DNA from: Flavobacterium hibisci
GTDB taxonomy: Bacteria; Bacteroidota; Bacteroidia; Flavobacteriales; Flavobacteriaceae
Direction of reading: 5' to 3'
Length of the DNA stretch: 64,000 nt
NCBI RefSeq assembly: GCF_020026925.1
Contig: NZ_JAIQDW010000002.1
Location: 1 to 64,000, forward strand
Each line of letters opens with the position of its first letter. Positions within the stretch are counted from its first letter, which is position 1. The notes under the pieces were generated by a model, which saw only the letters and a list, made by a program, of their open reading frames with translations, was not told where the DNA came from and made no database searches. Of the stretch, positions 9,901 through 17,923 are shown piece by piece. The translations under genes were made by a program, and so were the position numbers.

Positions 9901-12771
9901 ATTGTCATTCACTGCATTCACGGTAATGACAACATCGGCTGTATCAGTCAGCACACCATCAGTTAAGGTATAAGTGATCGTTGGCACTGTTCCGTTGTAA
10001 TTGGCTGCCGGAACGAAAGTAAGGCTTCCATTTGCCAGTATGGTAATGTTTCCAACTCCCGGGATAGCAACTGGCGAACCTACTGCCTGTATGCCTGTGA
10101 TTCCCGCTATGGTGTAATCCTGAACCGTAAGCACGGCAGAGTCGATATCGCTGTCTACCCCTGCCACTGCATCGGTATCGGTAATTATGTTTCCGGTAAT
10201 CGAAGTCGCATCCTCCAGACCGCTGTAGGCATTGTTTTGTGCAACAGGCGTATCATTTACAGCCGTAACAGTGATAAGCTGATTAGCTGTAGCCGTCCCG
10301 CCGTTTCCATCGCTGATCACGTAAGGAAAACTGATCGCTGTGCCAGAGTTGAAGTTGACATCAGGCGTAAAGGTAATGACCCCTGCAGCTGATATATTTA
10401 CTGTACCGTTTGGCACTGTTATGCTTTGGGCTGCGCCAGTCAATGCGGTTCCGTTGATAGAGGTAATTGTAAGGGTATCTCCGTCAGCGTCTGTATCCAA
10501 GGCAAGAGGGTTCAGGTTAACGGTACTGTCTTCTGCAACTGTATAAGTATCATCAACTGCAACAGGATTGTCATTCACCGCATTCACGGTAATGACAACA
10601 TCGGCTGTATCGGTAAGCGCGCCATCAGTCAAGGTATAAGTGATCGTTGGCACTGGGCCGTTGTAATTGGCTGCCGGAACGAAAGTAAGGCTTCCGTTTG
10701 CCAGTATGGTAATTTGTCCAACGCCCGGGATGGCAACTGGCGAACCTACTGCCTGTATGCCTGTGATTCCCGCTATGGTGTAATCCTGAACCGTAAGCAC
10801 GGCAGAGTCGATATCGCTGTCCACTCCGGCAACTGGATCGTTATCAGTAATCACGTTTCCGGTAATCGACGCCGCATCCTCAAGGCCGCTGTAGGTGTTG
10901 TTTTGTGCTATTGGTGCATGATTATTACTAACTACAGGAGTTGATGTTGAGGTATTATTTCCAATAATTGGATCGTATAAATTACTTGTAATAGTTGCTG
11001 TGTTGGCATAGTTTCCTGTGGCATTTACAGTAGCAGTTATTGTCATCGTGGCATTCGTACCATTATTTAATGTGCCAATTACCCACACTCCTGTTCCAGG
11101 ATTAAATGTTCCAACACCTGGTGCAGCACTCACAAAGGTATATCCATTCGGCAATATATCGGTAACTTCAACACCATTGGCATCGTTTGGTCCTGCATTT
11201 TCTGCGGTCAGCGTAAAAGTCACGCTATCACCAGGTGCGGGAGTGGTATTATCCACTATTTTATCAATACCTATATTAGCCTGCAAAACTGTTATTTGTG
11301 CAGAATTAGAAATTATTGGACAAATTTTTCCACTATGAGAAACTATAGCTCTAAACTGAATTTCGTTTTGACCAATTGTTATATTATTAACTGAAAGTGA
11401 GGAAGTAGTTGCTCCACTGTATTGTCCTCCATTATTTACATTAGCCCATGTCGAACCATTATTCGTACTCATCTGCCATTGATAAACAAGACCAGCATTT
11501 GTATTTGTTGCTGGCGGAACGTTATAATTGGGAATACCTCCACTAAAAGTAGTCGTATTTCTACCGGTTGCGGTTATTGCAAAAGTAGTATTTGCTCCAA
11601 CATTTACTGCTGAATTCGATGGATGAGATGTAATATTAAGTTGTGTGGCGACAATTACATTGGCATAATTACCGGTATATGATGCCGTCGTAACCTTTCC
11701 TTCCGAGTCTACTCCAGGTGTTCCTGTACCATAAACACCTCCATCTCCTCCATCTGCACTTGCTGAATTATAATATTCATTTGCATCCGAACAGCCATCA
11801 TTATCAGAGTCTAAATCAAGATAATTTGGCACCCCATCCCCGTCACTATCTACTATAGAATAGTCTGAACAATAAATCATACTTGTAATTCCGGTAGTAA
11901 CCGTATTACTATTCGTTCCTGTAAGGTTTTTATAAGATCGGATCTCAATTCGTGTAACTTCTCCGGGAATTGTAGTCGTAAAAAAGTTAGCATCAACATT
12001 GGCACCACCTGTTGTAACAGCATTTGTAATTTTTAATCCATCTCCTAAATCGTAAACTGTCCAAGTACCAGCCGTACCAAGTGCAGGGCTAAAATTAGAA
12101 AGATTGGATGGATTTAATGGAATGGGAGTAGCTCCATTAAAAGCATAAATTTCATAAGCATCATCAGAATTCAATCCGGCAGAAATAAACTGAAAGCCAT
12201 CTGTTTTGTAAGGAAGCTGCATGGTATATACTGCATAATTTGAAGTATTGGCAGCTGCACCTGTATTATTGGTTCTGGTATTTATAGGCTGCAAATAGAT
12301 ATAATCACCTACAGCTGAGAAGTTGTCTTTTATCTGAACACCTCCTGCGCGGTTTGCATTACCAGACGTACCCGAAGCTGCACCCCAAGTCGCGGTCCCT
12401 ACCAATGCAGCACTAAAATTTAATGTCCCATTGGAAAGATTGTTAATTGTAACAGGTGTGGTAGTTTGTGCGGCATTAAACAGCGTGTTAAAAGAATATG
12501 GAACAGTATTCATACTTGTTGTTACAGAATTTATACACGTATATCTACCCTCGACAATATCTGAAATACCATCATTATCACTATCTGTATCACAACTGTT
12601 TGCAAAACCGTCACCATCGGTATCCGGATTAGAGCCCGATGATGCACATTGTGCATTAGCATTAATTGATGTGAAAAAAAATAAAACTATTGTAAAAATA
12701 ATTTTTGCACAATCAAACAAAAAATCTAAGCTTATATGATTTTTTTGTTTCTTGTTCCTCGTAATTTTCAT
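6907..12771 (-). CDS. Giant repeat adhesin with T9SS type B sorting domain
   Basis: About 1954 residues. The ATG at 12771 gives a signal peptide ending near INANAQ; a longer frame to 12867 would run into the preceding gene. In order: thrombospondin type 3-like calcium motifs (DTDGDGFANSCDTDSDNDG), a region of unknown fold, another DSDGDGVPN motif, an Ig-like segment, a DUF11 domain (about residues 500-610), and the repeat block (about 617-1527) with six A repeats of 116 residues and two B repeats of 106 residues of cadherin/VCBS-like type. Then come one more VCBS-like unit, a second DUF11-like domain (about 1735-1835) and a C-terminal gliding-motility-type CTD (about 1865-1954, with VQIYNRWGVLVFERD and GTYYYVVRYKD). 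It should be exported by T9SS and displayed on the surface, with the PorP-like and OmpA-like genes downstream as partners. The ligand is unknown. Confidence 0.92.
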   Translation of the reverse strand: MKITRNKKQKNHISLDFLFDCAKIIFTIVLFFFTSINANAQCASSGSNPDTDGDGFANSCDTDSDNDGISDIVEGRYTCINSVTTSMNTVPYSFNTLFNAAQTTTPVTINNLSNGTLNFSAALVGTATWGAASGTSGNANRAGGVQIKDNFSAVGDYIYLQPINTRTNNTGAAANTSNYAVYTMQLPYKTDGFQFISAGLNSDDAYEIYAFNGATPIPLNPSNLSNFSPALGTAGTWTVYDLGDGLKITNAVTTGGANVDANFFTTTIPGEVTRIEIRSYKNLTGTNSNTVTTGITSMIYCSDYSIVDSDGDGVPNYLDLDSDNDGCSDANEYYNSASADGGDGGVYGTGTPGVDSEGKVTTASYTGNYANVIVATQLNITSHPSNSAVNVGANTTFAITATGRNTTTFSGGIPNYNVPPATNTNAGLVYQWQMSTNNGSTWANVNNGGQYSGATTSSLSVNNITIGQNEIQFRAIVSHSGKICPIISNSAQITVLQANIGIDKIVDNTTPAPGDSVTFTLTAENAGPNDANGVEVTDILPNGYTFVSAAPGVGTFNPGTGVWVIGTLNNGTNATMTITATVNATGNYANTATITSNLYDPIIGNNTSTSTPVVSNNHAPIAQNNTYSGLEDAASITGNVITDNDPVAGVDSDIDSAVLTVQDYTIAGITGIQAVGSPVAIPGVGQITILANGSLTFVPAANYNGPVPTITYTLTDGALTDTADVVITVNAVNDNPVAVDDTYTVAEDSTVNLNPLALDTDADGDTLTITSINGTALTGAAQSITVPNGTVNISAAGVITFTPDVNFNSGTAISFPYVISDGNGGTATANQLITVTAVNDTPVAQNNAYSGLEDATSITGNIITDTDAVAGVDSDIDSAVLTVQDYTIAGITGIQAVGSPVAIPGVGNITILANGSLTFVPAANYNGTVPTITYTLTDGVLTDTADVVITVNAVNDNPVAVDDTYTVAEDSTVNLNPLALDTDADGDTLTITSINGTALTGAAQSITVPNGTVNISAAGVITFTPDVNFNSGTAISFPYVISDGNGGTATANQLITVNAVNDAPVAQNNAYSGLEDAASITGNIITDIDAVAGVDSDIDSTVLTVQDYTIAGITGIQAVGSPVAIPGVGQITILANGSITFVPAANYNGTVPTITYTLTDGALTDTADVVITVNAVNDAPIAQNNAYSGLEDAASITGNVITDTDPVAGVDSDIDSAVLTVQDYTIAGITGIQAVGSPVAIPGVGNITILANGSMTFVPAANYNGTVPTITYTLTDGALTDTADVVITVNAVNDAPVAQNNAYSGLEDAASITGNVITDIDAVAGVDSDIDSAVFTVQDYTIAGITGTQSVGSPVAIPGVGNITILADGSLTFVPAANYNGTVPTITYTLTDGALTDTADIVITVNAVNDAPVAQNNSYSGLEDAASIIGNIITDIDAVAGVDSDIDSAVLTVQDYTIAGITGTQSVGSPVAIPGVGNITILANGSMTFVPASNYNGTVPTITYTLTDGVLTDTADVVITVNAVNDAPIALDDTNTPVLSTAGPTLINALTATDIDGTIVSYTIVSLPAHGVLALSGVPVTANQILTPAEAAQLTYDPNGAFVGNDTFTFTATDNEGGIDASPALITLIIEKALLQAVADPVKLADGINGSLEVVNVLDNDTLNGNPLVPSDVIVTGVNLPNGISLNADGTIDVAPITAAGQHTITYQICEVANPSNCSTATAEIFVEVPAIAIVKTGILNDSNGNGYAEAGETLTYSFTITNKGNVDLENIVVSDPLPGIIMSGGPINLAVGESNNFSITGTYTLTQSDVNSGSISNQATVSGITQSGISVSDKSDFSDDEGERPTILELSGCVIKIFNAVSANGDEKNKKFYVQGLECYPDNTVQIYNRWGVLVFERDHYNNNDIAFTGVSEGRATIKTSDGLPEGTYYYVVRYKDKQSNPQQKAGYLYLTK
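8181..10920 (-). repeat. Tandem A/B coding repeats in the adhesin
   Basis: Six copies of a 348-bp unit (A) and two of a 318-bp unit (B) are arranged A-B-A-B-A-A-A-A in coding order. A 308-bp stretch covering B is present twice with no difference that I could find (9605-9912 and 10271-10578, exact offset 666 bp, one A+B unit). Neighbouring A copies repeat at 348 bp with only a few substitutions. All units keep the reading frame. Such identity points to recent duplication or ongoing gene conversion, and copy number may vary between strains. Confidence 0.9.
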
Positions 12772-12787
12772 AGTTACTGCTTTAAGA

Positions 12788-13078
12788 TTATAGTAATTGT
12801 ATAAAAAATGGATTTTGCGTATGTGAAGTTTTTGCAATTTCCTTCCTGACAGTAGAAACTGTTTCATTATTGCGTATAAGATTTACCTTATTCTCCTGAA
12901 AAAAGAATAAATTACCCGAAGAAGATGTTACCTGAAATCCGTGTACCGGAGAGAGAAATAAATACGCTTTTGCGTAACTTTTATTAGCACATACCAGCAA
13001 TAAAAAGCAGACCAGAAAAATATTAAATTTCCTGTTTTTGATATTTATTAAAATTTTAAAAAAAGTAAAGTTCACCAT
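12788..13078 (-). CDS. Small secreted protein of unknown function
   Basis: The 96-residue product begins with a basic N terminus and a long hydrophobic stretch, FNIFLVCFLLLVCA, followed by NKSYAKA, a plausible signal-peptidase site near residue 36. The mature part is about 60 residues (FLSPVHGFQVTSSSGNLFFF and onward). No family is recognised. It stops 16 bp before the adhesin start on the same strand, which suggests one transcript and supports the shorter adhesin start. It could be a small partner of the adhesin or only a leader ORF. The start ATG at 13078 is the first in frame. Confidence 0.5.
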   Translation of the reverse strand: MVNFTFFKILINIKNRKFNIFLVCFLLLVCANKSYAKAYLFLSPVHGFQVTSSSGNLFFFQENKVNLIRNNETVSTVRKEIAKTSHTQNPFFIQLL

Positions 13079-13674
13079 ATATTAATTTAGATTTTGTTGA
13101 AAGCAATTTGAGATTCTGATTTAGACCAGTATAAATTTTATGTAGTATTGCGATATCATCTTTTCGCCAGCACATAATTTTTAAAACGACTGCAAAACTG
13201 ATGAATCTCTTTATACAAAAAGATTAAAGTATTTTACATATTACGTAATAAGTAAAACATAAGGTCTGCAAACAAAAAATTAAAAAACTAACAATCAACA
13301 CATTAAAGAAAAAAGACTAAAAAACAAAGCTGGAGACGAAATCTTAATTATCATGTATAAAGTCGTACATTTTTATTTTTCTGATGAAGAAAAGAAGTTA
13401 AAATGGTTTCATTTTCAAGTGAAGTCGATTGTTTTTTCGACAGGAATTTTATGAAAGTCAGTACTAATAATGAAGTAAAAAGCACATAACGAATCTATAT
13501 CGTTAAATTATTTAGAGTAATTACAAATAAAAAGCGTTATTTTTGCCCTGTTAAAAATTGATCAGATCATTTGATTAAAAATTCCACTTACTAAAAATTC
13601 TACAATCCTGTTATATACTTAAAAAGAAGCTGTTACAATATTTGTAATCGTTCCTTATTATATTTATTTTTTAT
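13079..13674. promoter_or_regulatory. Divergent control region between adhesin module and TPR/AraC regulator
   Basis: About 600 bp of very AT-rich sequence lies between the reverse-strand adhesin module and the forward regulator gene. A TAnnTTTG -7 motif (TATTTTTG, 13538-13545) faces the regulator and would give a leader of about 125 nt; no good TTG -33 element is seen. Several short inverted repeats occur (for example GTCGA/TCGAC near 13425-13442). No clear promoter was found facing the adhesin side. A 33-codon frame at 13353 was not accepted as a gene. Confidence 0.45.
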
Positions 13675-15219
13675 ATGCGCTTAAAATCATTTATCATCCT
13701 TGCACTTGTAGTTCTGTCACATCAGGTAAGTTGCGCTCAAGATTCTAAATACGATCGTATTTTCTCAGAGACGTCCCAGATATTGCTTGCTTCAAATCCC
13801 AAAAAAGCTTTACAAAACACAGATTATCTTTACAAAATTTCCAATAATAATTCAGAACGCATCAAAGCATGTATGCTAAGAGCTACACTTTTACGTCAGT
13901 ATGGTTTACGAAACGAAGCTATTTCAGCATTAAAGCGTGCGGACAGTTTAAGCTTAACCGACAAAAACTATAATCTGCAGGCTAGAATCAATGGGTTTAT
14001 GTCAACAATCTACCGTGAATATGAAATATATAACTTAGGTAAAAGTCATTTAAAAAAGGCAGTTGCTATTAGTAAAAAAATTGAAGATAAAAATGAGATG
14101 TATAAATTTCAGGGAAATTTATCCCAGGAAATAGCTTATTATGAGATGAATGATTCTAATTATTCAAAAGCAATCAGCAGCCTCAAAGCAGGAAATAAGT
14201 TATTTAAGAAAGCTGGAAAATCTATTGATCAAAATTTTCACACAGCAGTAAATAACGAACTAATTGCTAAAAATTATCTATCATTACATGAGCCAGATTC
14301 TGCTTTAGTTTTTTATAATGAAGCGCAAAAAGAACTTATGGCATCGCAGTCTTCAAATAGCCCTCTTAAAGGATTCATCTATAATGGTTTTGCAAATGTG
14401 TACATTGCTACTGGAGATGAGAAGAAAGCAATGCATCATTTTAAAATGGCTGAAGAAATAGCAGAAGCTTCGAATTTTTTCACATTGAAGCAAGAAGTTT
14501 ATAATTCCTTAATGGATTATTATAAAAAAACTGATACTAAAAAATATATAAAGTACAATGAGCTAAACCTGAAATTAAATAAAGATGAAGAACACAGCCG
14601 TAAAATTATTGCAGATGATTTAATTAAAACACTCCGCAATAAACAAGTTGTCAACCAATCAAATTACCAAAAAAGTAAAATCATTATTATTGGAAGCTGT
14701 ATTCTAATTGTTTTGTTTACAATTGGCATCTATATTTATAAAAGAAAGCAAGACTATAAAAAGTTTAAAAAATTCATTACAAAAAGTGAGGTACAGCCTG
14801 AAATTGAGAAACCAATAGTCGCTAAAAAAGATAGTACAAGGGAGTATATATCAGAAACAACTGAAAACAGTATCTTAAAAAGTATACAGGAACTTGAAAA
14901 GTCTCATTTTTATCTCAATAAGGATATATCCCTAAATTCTGTCGCTGCAGAGCTATCCATCAACCAGCGTTACCTATCTTATGTAATTAACAAACATACC
15001 GGTAAAGATTTTGCCAGTTATATAAATGAAATGAGGATTAACTATATCATTGATCGCCTGAAAAATGACAACAGTTACCTAAAATATAAAATAAGTTATC
15101 TCGCAGACCAATGTGGTTTCTCATCCCATAGCAGATTTACTGTAACCTTTAAGAAAGTGACCGGCATCTCGCCCATGAATTTTATAACTTATTTACAACA
15201 GGAGAAAAACGAAATTTAA
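13675..15219 (+). CDS. Membrane-anchored TPR protein with C-terminal AraC-type HTH
   Basis: The 514-residue protein has a signal peptide (MRLKSFIILALVVLSH, cleavage near SCAQ), then TPR-like helices over about residues 30-320. One membrane helix follows (about 334-354, IIIIGSCILIVLFTIGIYIY), then a basic linker and a C-terminal AraC-type helix-turn-helix domain (about 415-510) with ISLNSVAAELSINQRYLSYV and ISYLADQCGFSSHSRFTVTF. The sensor part would be periplasmic and the DNA-binding part cytoplasmic, a one-component membrane regulator common in Flavobacteriia. It is transcribed away from the T9SS adhesin module and is the obvious candidate to control it, which is inference from position. A terminator follows at 15334. 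Confidence 0.87.
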   Translation: MRLKSFIILALVVLSHQVSCAQDSKYDRIFSETSQILLASNPKKALQNTDYLYKISNNNSERIKACMLRATLLRQYGLRNEAISALKRADSLSLTDKNYNLQARINGFMSTIYREYEIYNLGKSHLKKAVAISKKIEDKNEMYKFQGNLSQEIAYYEMNDSNYSKAISSLKAGNKLFKKAGKSIDQNFHTAVNNELIAKNYLSLHEPDSALVFYNEAQKELMASQSSNSPLKGFIYNGFANVYIATGDEKKAMHHFKMAEEIAEASNFFTLKQEVYNSLMDYYKKTDTKKYIKYNELNLKLNKDEEHSRKIIADDLIKTLRNKQVVNQSNYQKSKIIIIGSCILIVLFTIGIYIYKRKQDYKKFKKFITKSEVQPEIEKPIVAKKDSTREYISETTENSILKSIQELEKSHFYLNKDISLNSVAAELSINQRYLSYVINKHTGKDFASYINEMRINYIIDRLKNDNSYLKYKISYLADQCGFSSHSRFTVTFKKVTGISPMNFITYLQQEKNEI

Positions 15220-15333
15220 TCCATTCAAATTAAACAACTTACAGATTCATATTCGAATATATCATAGAAATGCAACTACAATTTAAATAGGGTTGCATTC
15301 TTTCTTAAAAAGAACCTACCCTTATAATTATTT

Positions 15334-15368
15334 AAAATGCTGACTGGATACCCTCTCAGCATTTTTTT
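15334..15368 (+). terminator. Rho-independent terminator after the TPR/AraC gene
   Basis: AAATGCTGA pairs with TCAGCATTT across a 12-nt loop and is followed by a run of T. It ends the regulator transcript about 115 bp past its stop codon. Confidence 0.8.
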
Positions 15369-15394
15369 ATACCTCAAAAGCCAAATACATCATA

Positions 15395-15619
15395 ATGGTT
15401 AATCTTATCAGAGTAAAATACCAAACTGATTTTGGGACATCGAAATTAAAATCAATTTACGATCCTATGGTGTACTCAGGAAAAAGTATGGAACAGACAA
15501 TTGGTGCTATTAGTACTAATGATCATATATGCCTTACTGCTACAAGCTATAATCCTATTTCTGGGATATTGAAAGAAATGCAGCACATTTTGTCTGAATC
15601 CTGTAATGTGAGTATTTAG
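15395..15619 (+). CDS. Hypothetical 74-residue protein
   Basis: The ORF starts with ATG at 15395 and encodes MVNLIRVKYQTDFGTSKLK and onward to ESCNVSI. It has no signal peptide or membrane helix and matches no family I recognise. It lies between two good terminators, 15334-15368 before and 15641-15678 after, the second only about 22 bp past the stop. That is what an independent small transcription unit would look like, so I keep it. No convincing promoter motif is visible in the short gap before it, and the opposite strand also holds a 61-codon frame, so the coding call is moderate. Confidence 0.45.
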   Translation: MVNLIRVKYQTDFGTSKLKSIYDPMVYSGKSMEQTIGAISTNDHICLTATSYNPISGILKEMQHILSESCNVSI

Positions 15620-15640
15620 AAATCTATTATTTAAACTAAT

Positions 15641-15678
15641 AATCCTATAATGTGCTAACAATATAGGATTGTTTTTTT
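15641..15678 (+). terminator. Rho-independent terminator after the 74-residue ORF
   Basis: AATCCTATA pairs with TATAGGATT across a 12-nt loop and is followed by GTTTTTTT. Confidence 0.75.
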
Positions 15679-15971
15679 ATAGGAATAAGTGATATAAATA
15701 TTGCAGCAAATGCAATCACTTGTCTTTTTATCAGTATTTCATTTCCCTATGGAATCATAATTCCACACTTTTTGTGAACTCGCATGTTCGAAACCACATA
15801 TAACAACTCAAAACAAGACAGTTAGGTTCGTAAAACCCTTACTTTTTTGCTTTAGGGAAAAATGTACAACGAACTTGCACAATCGTCCATTTCGGCGCCT
15901 GTTAGTATTGCTCATCTTTGTACTGTAATAATTAATCAAATAAATAATAGTAACAATTAATCAAAAACAAG
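15679..15971. other. Intergenic region ahead of the hydrolase gene
   Basis: About 290 bp. A CATCTTTG sequence near 15911-15918 differs by one base from the TAnnTTTG motif and could be the hydrolase promoter, but no -33 element sits at the right distance. Nothing else is supported. Confidence 0.35.
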
Positions 15972-16880
15972 ATGAAAACATTTTTTTTAACACTAAGCTT
16001 TTTATTTATCTTTACTTCAAACCAAACAATCTTCTCTCAGTCAAAAAGAGTTCCTGCATCTGCCGGAAGATTAGAATTTATTGAAGTTGAACCTAATGTA
16101 AAACTTCACGTAACAGATTTAGGAGAAGGCCAGCCAATTGTATTAATTCATGGGTGGCCATTAAATGATGCAATGTACGAATATCAATATCAGTATTTTG
16201 TACAGAAAGGATTCAGAGTAATAGGAATATCCCTGAGAGGATTTGGAAAATCTGACAAACCATATGGTAAATATGATTTCGATGTTTTCTCAGATGATAT
16301 AAAGGTCGTACTGGAAAAACTTAAAATAAACAATGCTGTTCTTGGCGGTTTTTCTATGGGCGGTGCAGTAGTTTTGCATTATATGGACAAATACAAAGGT
16401 GCGCATGTGAATAAACTGGCTCTTTTTGGTGCAGCGGCCCCTTCCTGGAAACAGCGCAGCGATTATCCTTATGGTGCAACAGATGAGGCAGCTGCGGGAC
16501 TGATACAGACTACACGAACTAACAGACAACAGTTAATTGAGGATTTTGGTAAAGCTTTTGGAGCATCTGAAACGTCACTTTCCCCAGCGATGTCACAGTG
16601 GCTGGCAAGTATTAACTCCGATGCTTCACCTTATGCAACCACTCAATCTATAATTGCCTTAAGAGACCTTGATCTTCGTCCGGCATTATCAGGAATTAAC
16701 GTACCTGTCGCCATATTTCATGGAGCAAAAGACAAACTGTGTGATTTTGTATTTGCAGAACAATTACATAAAGGTCTTAAAAATTCTTATATTGTGAAAT
16801 TTGAAAACAGTGGTCACGCCTTGTTTATCGAAGAAATGGAGAAGTTTAATACCGAACTTGAAAAATTTGCAAAAAAATAA
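15972..16880 (+). CDS. Exported alpha/beta hydrolase
   Basis: The 302-residue protein has a signal peptide (about 23 residues, ending IFSQS) and an alpha/beta hydrolase core. The oxyanion-hole motif HGWP is at about residues 60-63, the nucleophile elbow GFSMGG gives Ser128, and the acid and base are most likely Asp254 (HGAKDKLCDF) and His282 (NSGHALF). The sequence is closest in style to the non-heme chloroperoxidase/esterase branch (LRGFGKSDKP after strand 4). The substrate cannot be told. Export is less common in that branch and points to a periplasmic esterase-like role. A terminator follows at 16940 and an AraC-family gene next, which may regulate it. Confidence 0.85.
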   Translation: MKTFFLTLSFLFIFTSNQTIFSQSKRVPASAGRLEFIEVEPNVKLHVTDLGEGQPIVLIHGWPLNDAMYEYQYQYFVQKGFRVIGISLRGFGKSDKPYGKYDFDVFSDDIKVVLEKLKINNAVLGGFSMGGAVVLHYMDKYKGAHVNKLALFGAAAPSWKQRSDYPYGATDEAAAGLIQTTRTNRQQLIEDFGKAFGASETSLSPAMSQWLASINSDASPYATTQSIIALRDLDLRPALSGINVPVAIFHGAKDKLCDFVFAEQLHKGLKNSYIVKFENSGHALFIEEMEKFNTELEKFAKK

Positions 16881-16939
16881 TTTTCTGGCAAATTTATAGT
16901 GTCAGAAGATAATGATAATAAGTTATTTTCAATAACCTG

Positions 16940-16966
16940 GCCGGTCTTTAAAACAGACCGGCTTTT
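16940..16966 (+). terminator. Rho-independent terminator after the hydrolase gene
   Basis: GCCGGTCT pairs perfectly with AGACCGGC across a short loop and is followed by TTTT. It lies inside the longest frame of the next gene (GTG at 16899), which argues that the next gene really starts at 16983. Confidence 0.75.
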
Positions 16967-16982
16967 AATACGAAAAAAAATA

Positions 16983-17855
16983 ATGAAGCACCACCTTTTT
17001 GATTTAAACCTGAAGAAAATAGGCATGTTAAGAATCGATAATGACAGCGTTGATATCATCAATTCTGAAACTTATAAGTCTTATATAAAAGTACTTTATC
17101 TTCCGTCAGGCTGTGAAATTAAAGTAGATTTCAGCTTGTATACAACTTCTTCCCCTTCCCTCTTTTTTATAAGTCCCAATCAGGTTTTAAGTATCAATAA
17201 ACATGGTGATGAATCAGGCTACTTCATATTTTATAACATGGACTTTTATTGTATTCAAATCCATGATGAAGAAGTAGCATGCGACGGATTACTTTTCAAT
17301 AATATTCATAACATGCCCATGACAATTGTACCAAAACAGGAGTCTGCATTTATAGATTATTTATTTGTTCAGATGGAAGACGAATTTATTTTAAAGGATT
17401 CTTCACAGGAAGAAATGATTCGTACTTACCTGAAACAAATCTTTATAAAGTCAACAAGATTATGGAAACTCCAACACCTTGATGGTGTATTGGCGCAGCA
17501 GCATAATGATCTTGAATGTTTCAGAAAATTTACTCAGTTAGTTGAGGCCAATTATAAAACAAAGCATACTGTCGCAGATTATGCAGATCTATTAGCTATG
17601 GCACCAAAGACCTTAACCCATAAGCTAAAGAGAATGAATCTGCCCCAGCCCAACGAAATTATCAAAAGCCGGATTATCCTGGAAGCCAAAAGATTATTAG
17701 TTCATACTTCTAAAAGTGTAAAAGAAGTCGCATATGATCTTGGATATGAAGATCCTGCTTATTTTAGCAGACTTTTTTTCATAAAGACCAATGAAACCCC
17801 TTTTGGATTTAAAAATAAATACCTGAGCCTTCAAAACTTAGAAGAAGAAATGTAA
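16983..17855 (+). CDS. AraC-family transcriptional regulator
   Basis: About 290 residues from the ATG at 16983. The N-terminal half (about 1-170) is a cupin-like ligand or oligomerisation domain (GCEIKVDFSLYTTSSPSLFF, LSINKHGDESGYFIFYNMDF). The C-terminal half holds two helix-turn-helix motifs, TVADYADLLAMAPKTLTHKL and KSVKEVAYDLGYEDPAYFSR, followed by FFIKTNETPFGFK. These are diagnostic of AraC/XylS regulators. A GTG at 16899 would lengthen the protein but runs through the hydrolase terminator, so I prefer 16983. Its position suggests control of the upstream alpha/beta hydrolase gene. Confidence 0.88.
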   Translation: MKHHLFDLNLKKIGMLRIDNDSVDIINSETYKSYIKVLYLPSGCEIKVDFSLYTTSSPSLFFISPNQVLSINKHGDESGYFIFYNMDFYCIQIHDEEVACDGLLFNNIHNMPMTIVPKQESAFIDYLFVQMEDEFILKDSSQEEMIRTYLKQIFIKSTRLWKLQHLDGVLAQQHNDLECFRKFTQLVEANYKTKHTVADYADLLAMAPKTLTHKLKRMNLPQPNEIIKSRIILEAKRLLVHTSKSVKEVAYDLGYEDPAYFSRLFFIKTNETPFGFKNKYLSLQNLEEEM

Positions 17856-17911
17856 CATTTCAATTTCGAATTTATTGAAAGTTCAATATCAAATTATTAT
17901 ATTTATACATT

Positions 17912-17919
17912 TACCTTTG
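17912..17919 (+). promoter_or_regulatory. TAnnTTTG -7 motif directly before the kinase start
   Basis: TACCTTTG ends only four bases before the ATG at 17924. In Bacteroidota the transcription start usually lies a few bases after this motif, so the mRNA would be leaderless or nearly so. No ideal TTG at -33 is seen. Confidence 0.4.
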
Positions 17920-17923
17920 CTAA

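Noticed and set aside
8181..10920. Repeat block considered as a CRISPR-like or satellite array
   Set aside because: Unit length (348 and 318 bp), frame conservation and cadherin/VCBS-like protein repeats show coding tandem repeats, with no spacers.
8527..10944. Long forward-strand frames inside the adhesin repeats
   Set aside because: They are antisense shadows that recur with the repeat period; products are low-complexity and lack family motifs, while the reverse frame is a full T9SS protein.
12772..12867. Upstream extension of the adhesin frame
   Set aside because: It overlaps the 96-residue ORF and precedes a much better signal-peptide start at 12771.
13353..13454. 33-codon frame in the adhesin/regulator control region
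   Set aside because: Too short and without ribosome site, signal or conservation evidence.
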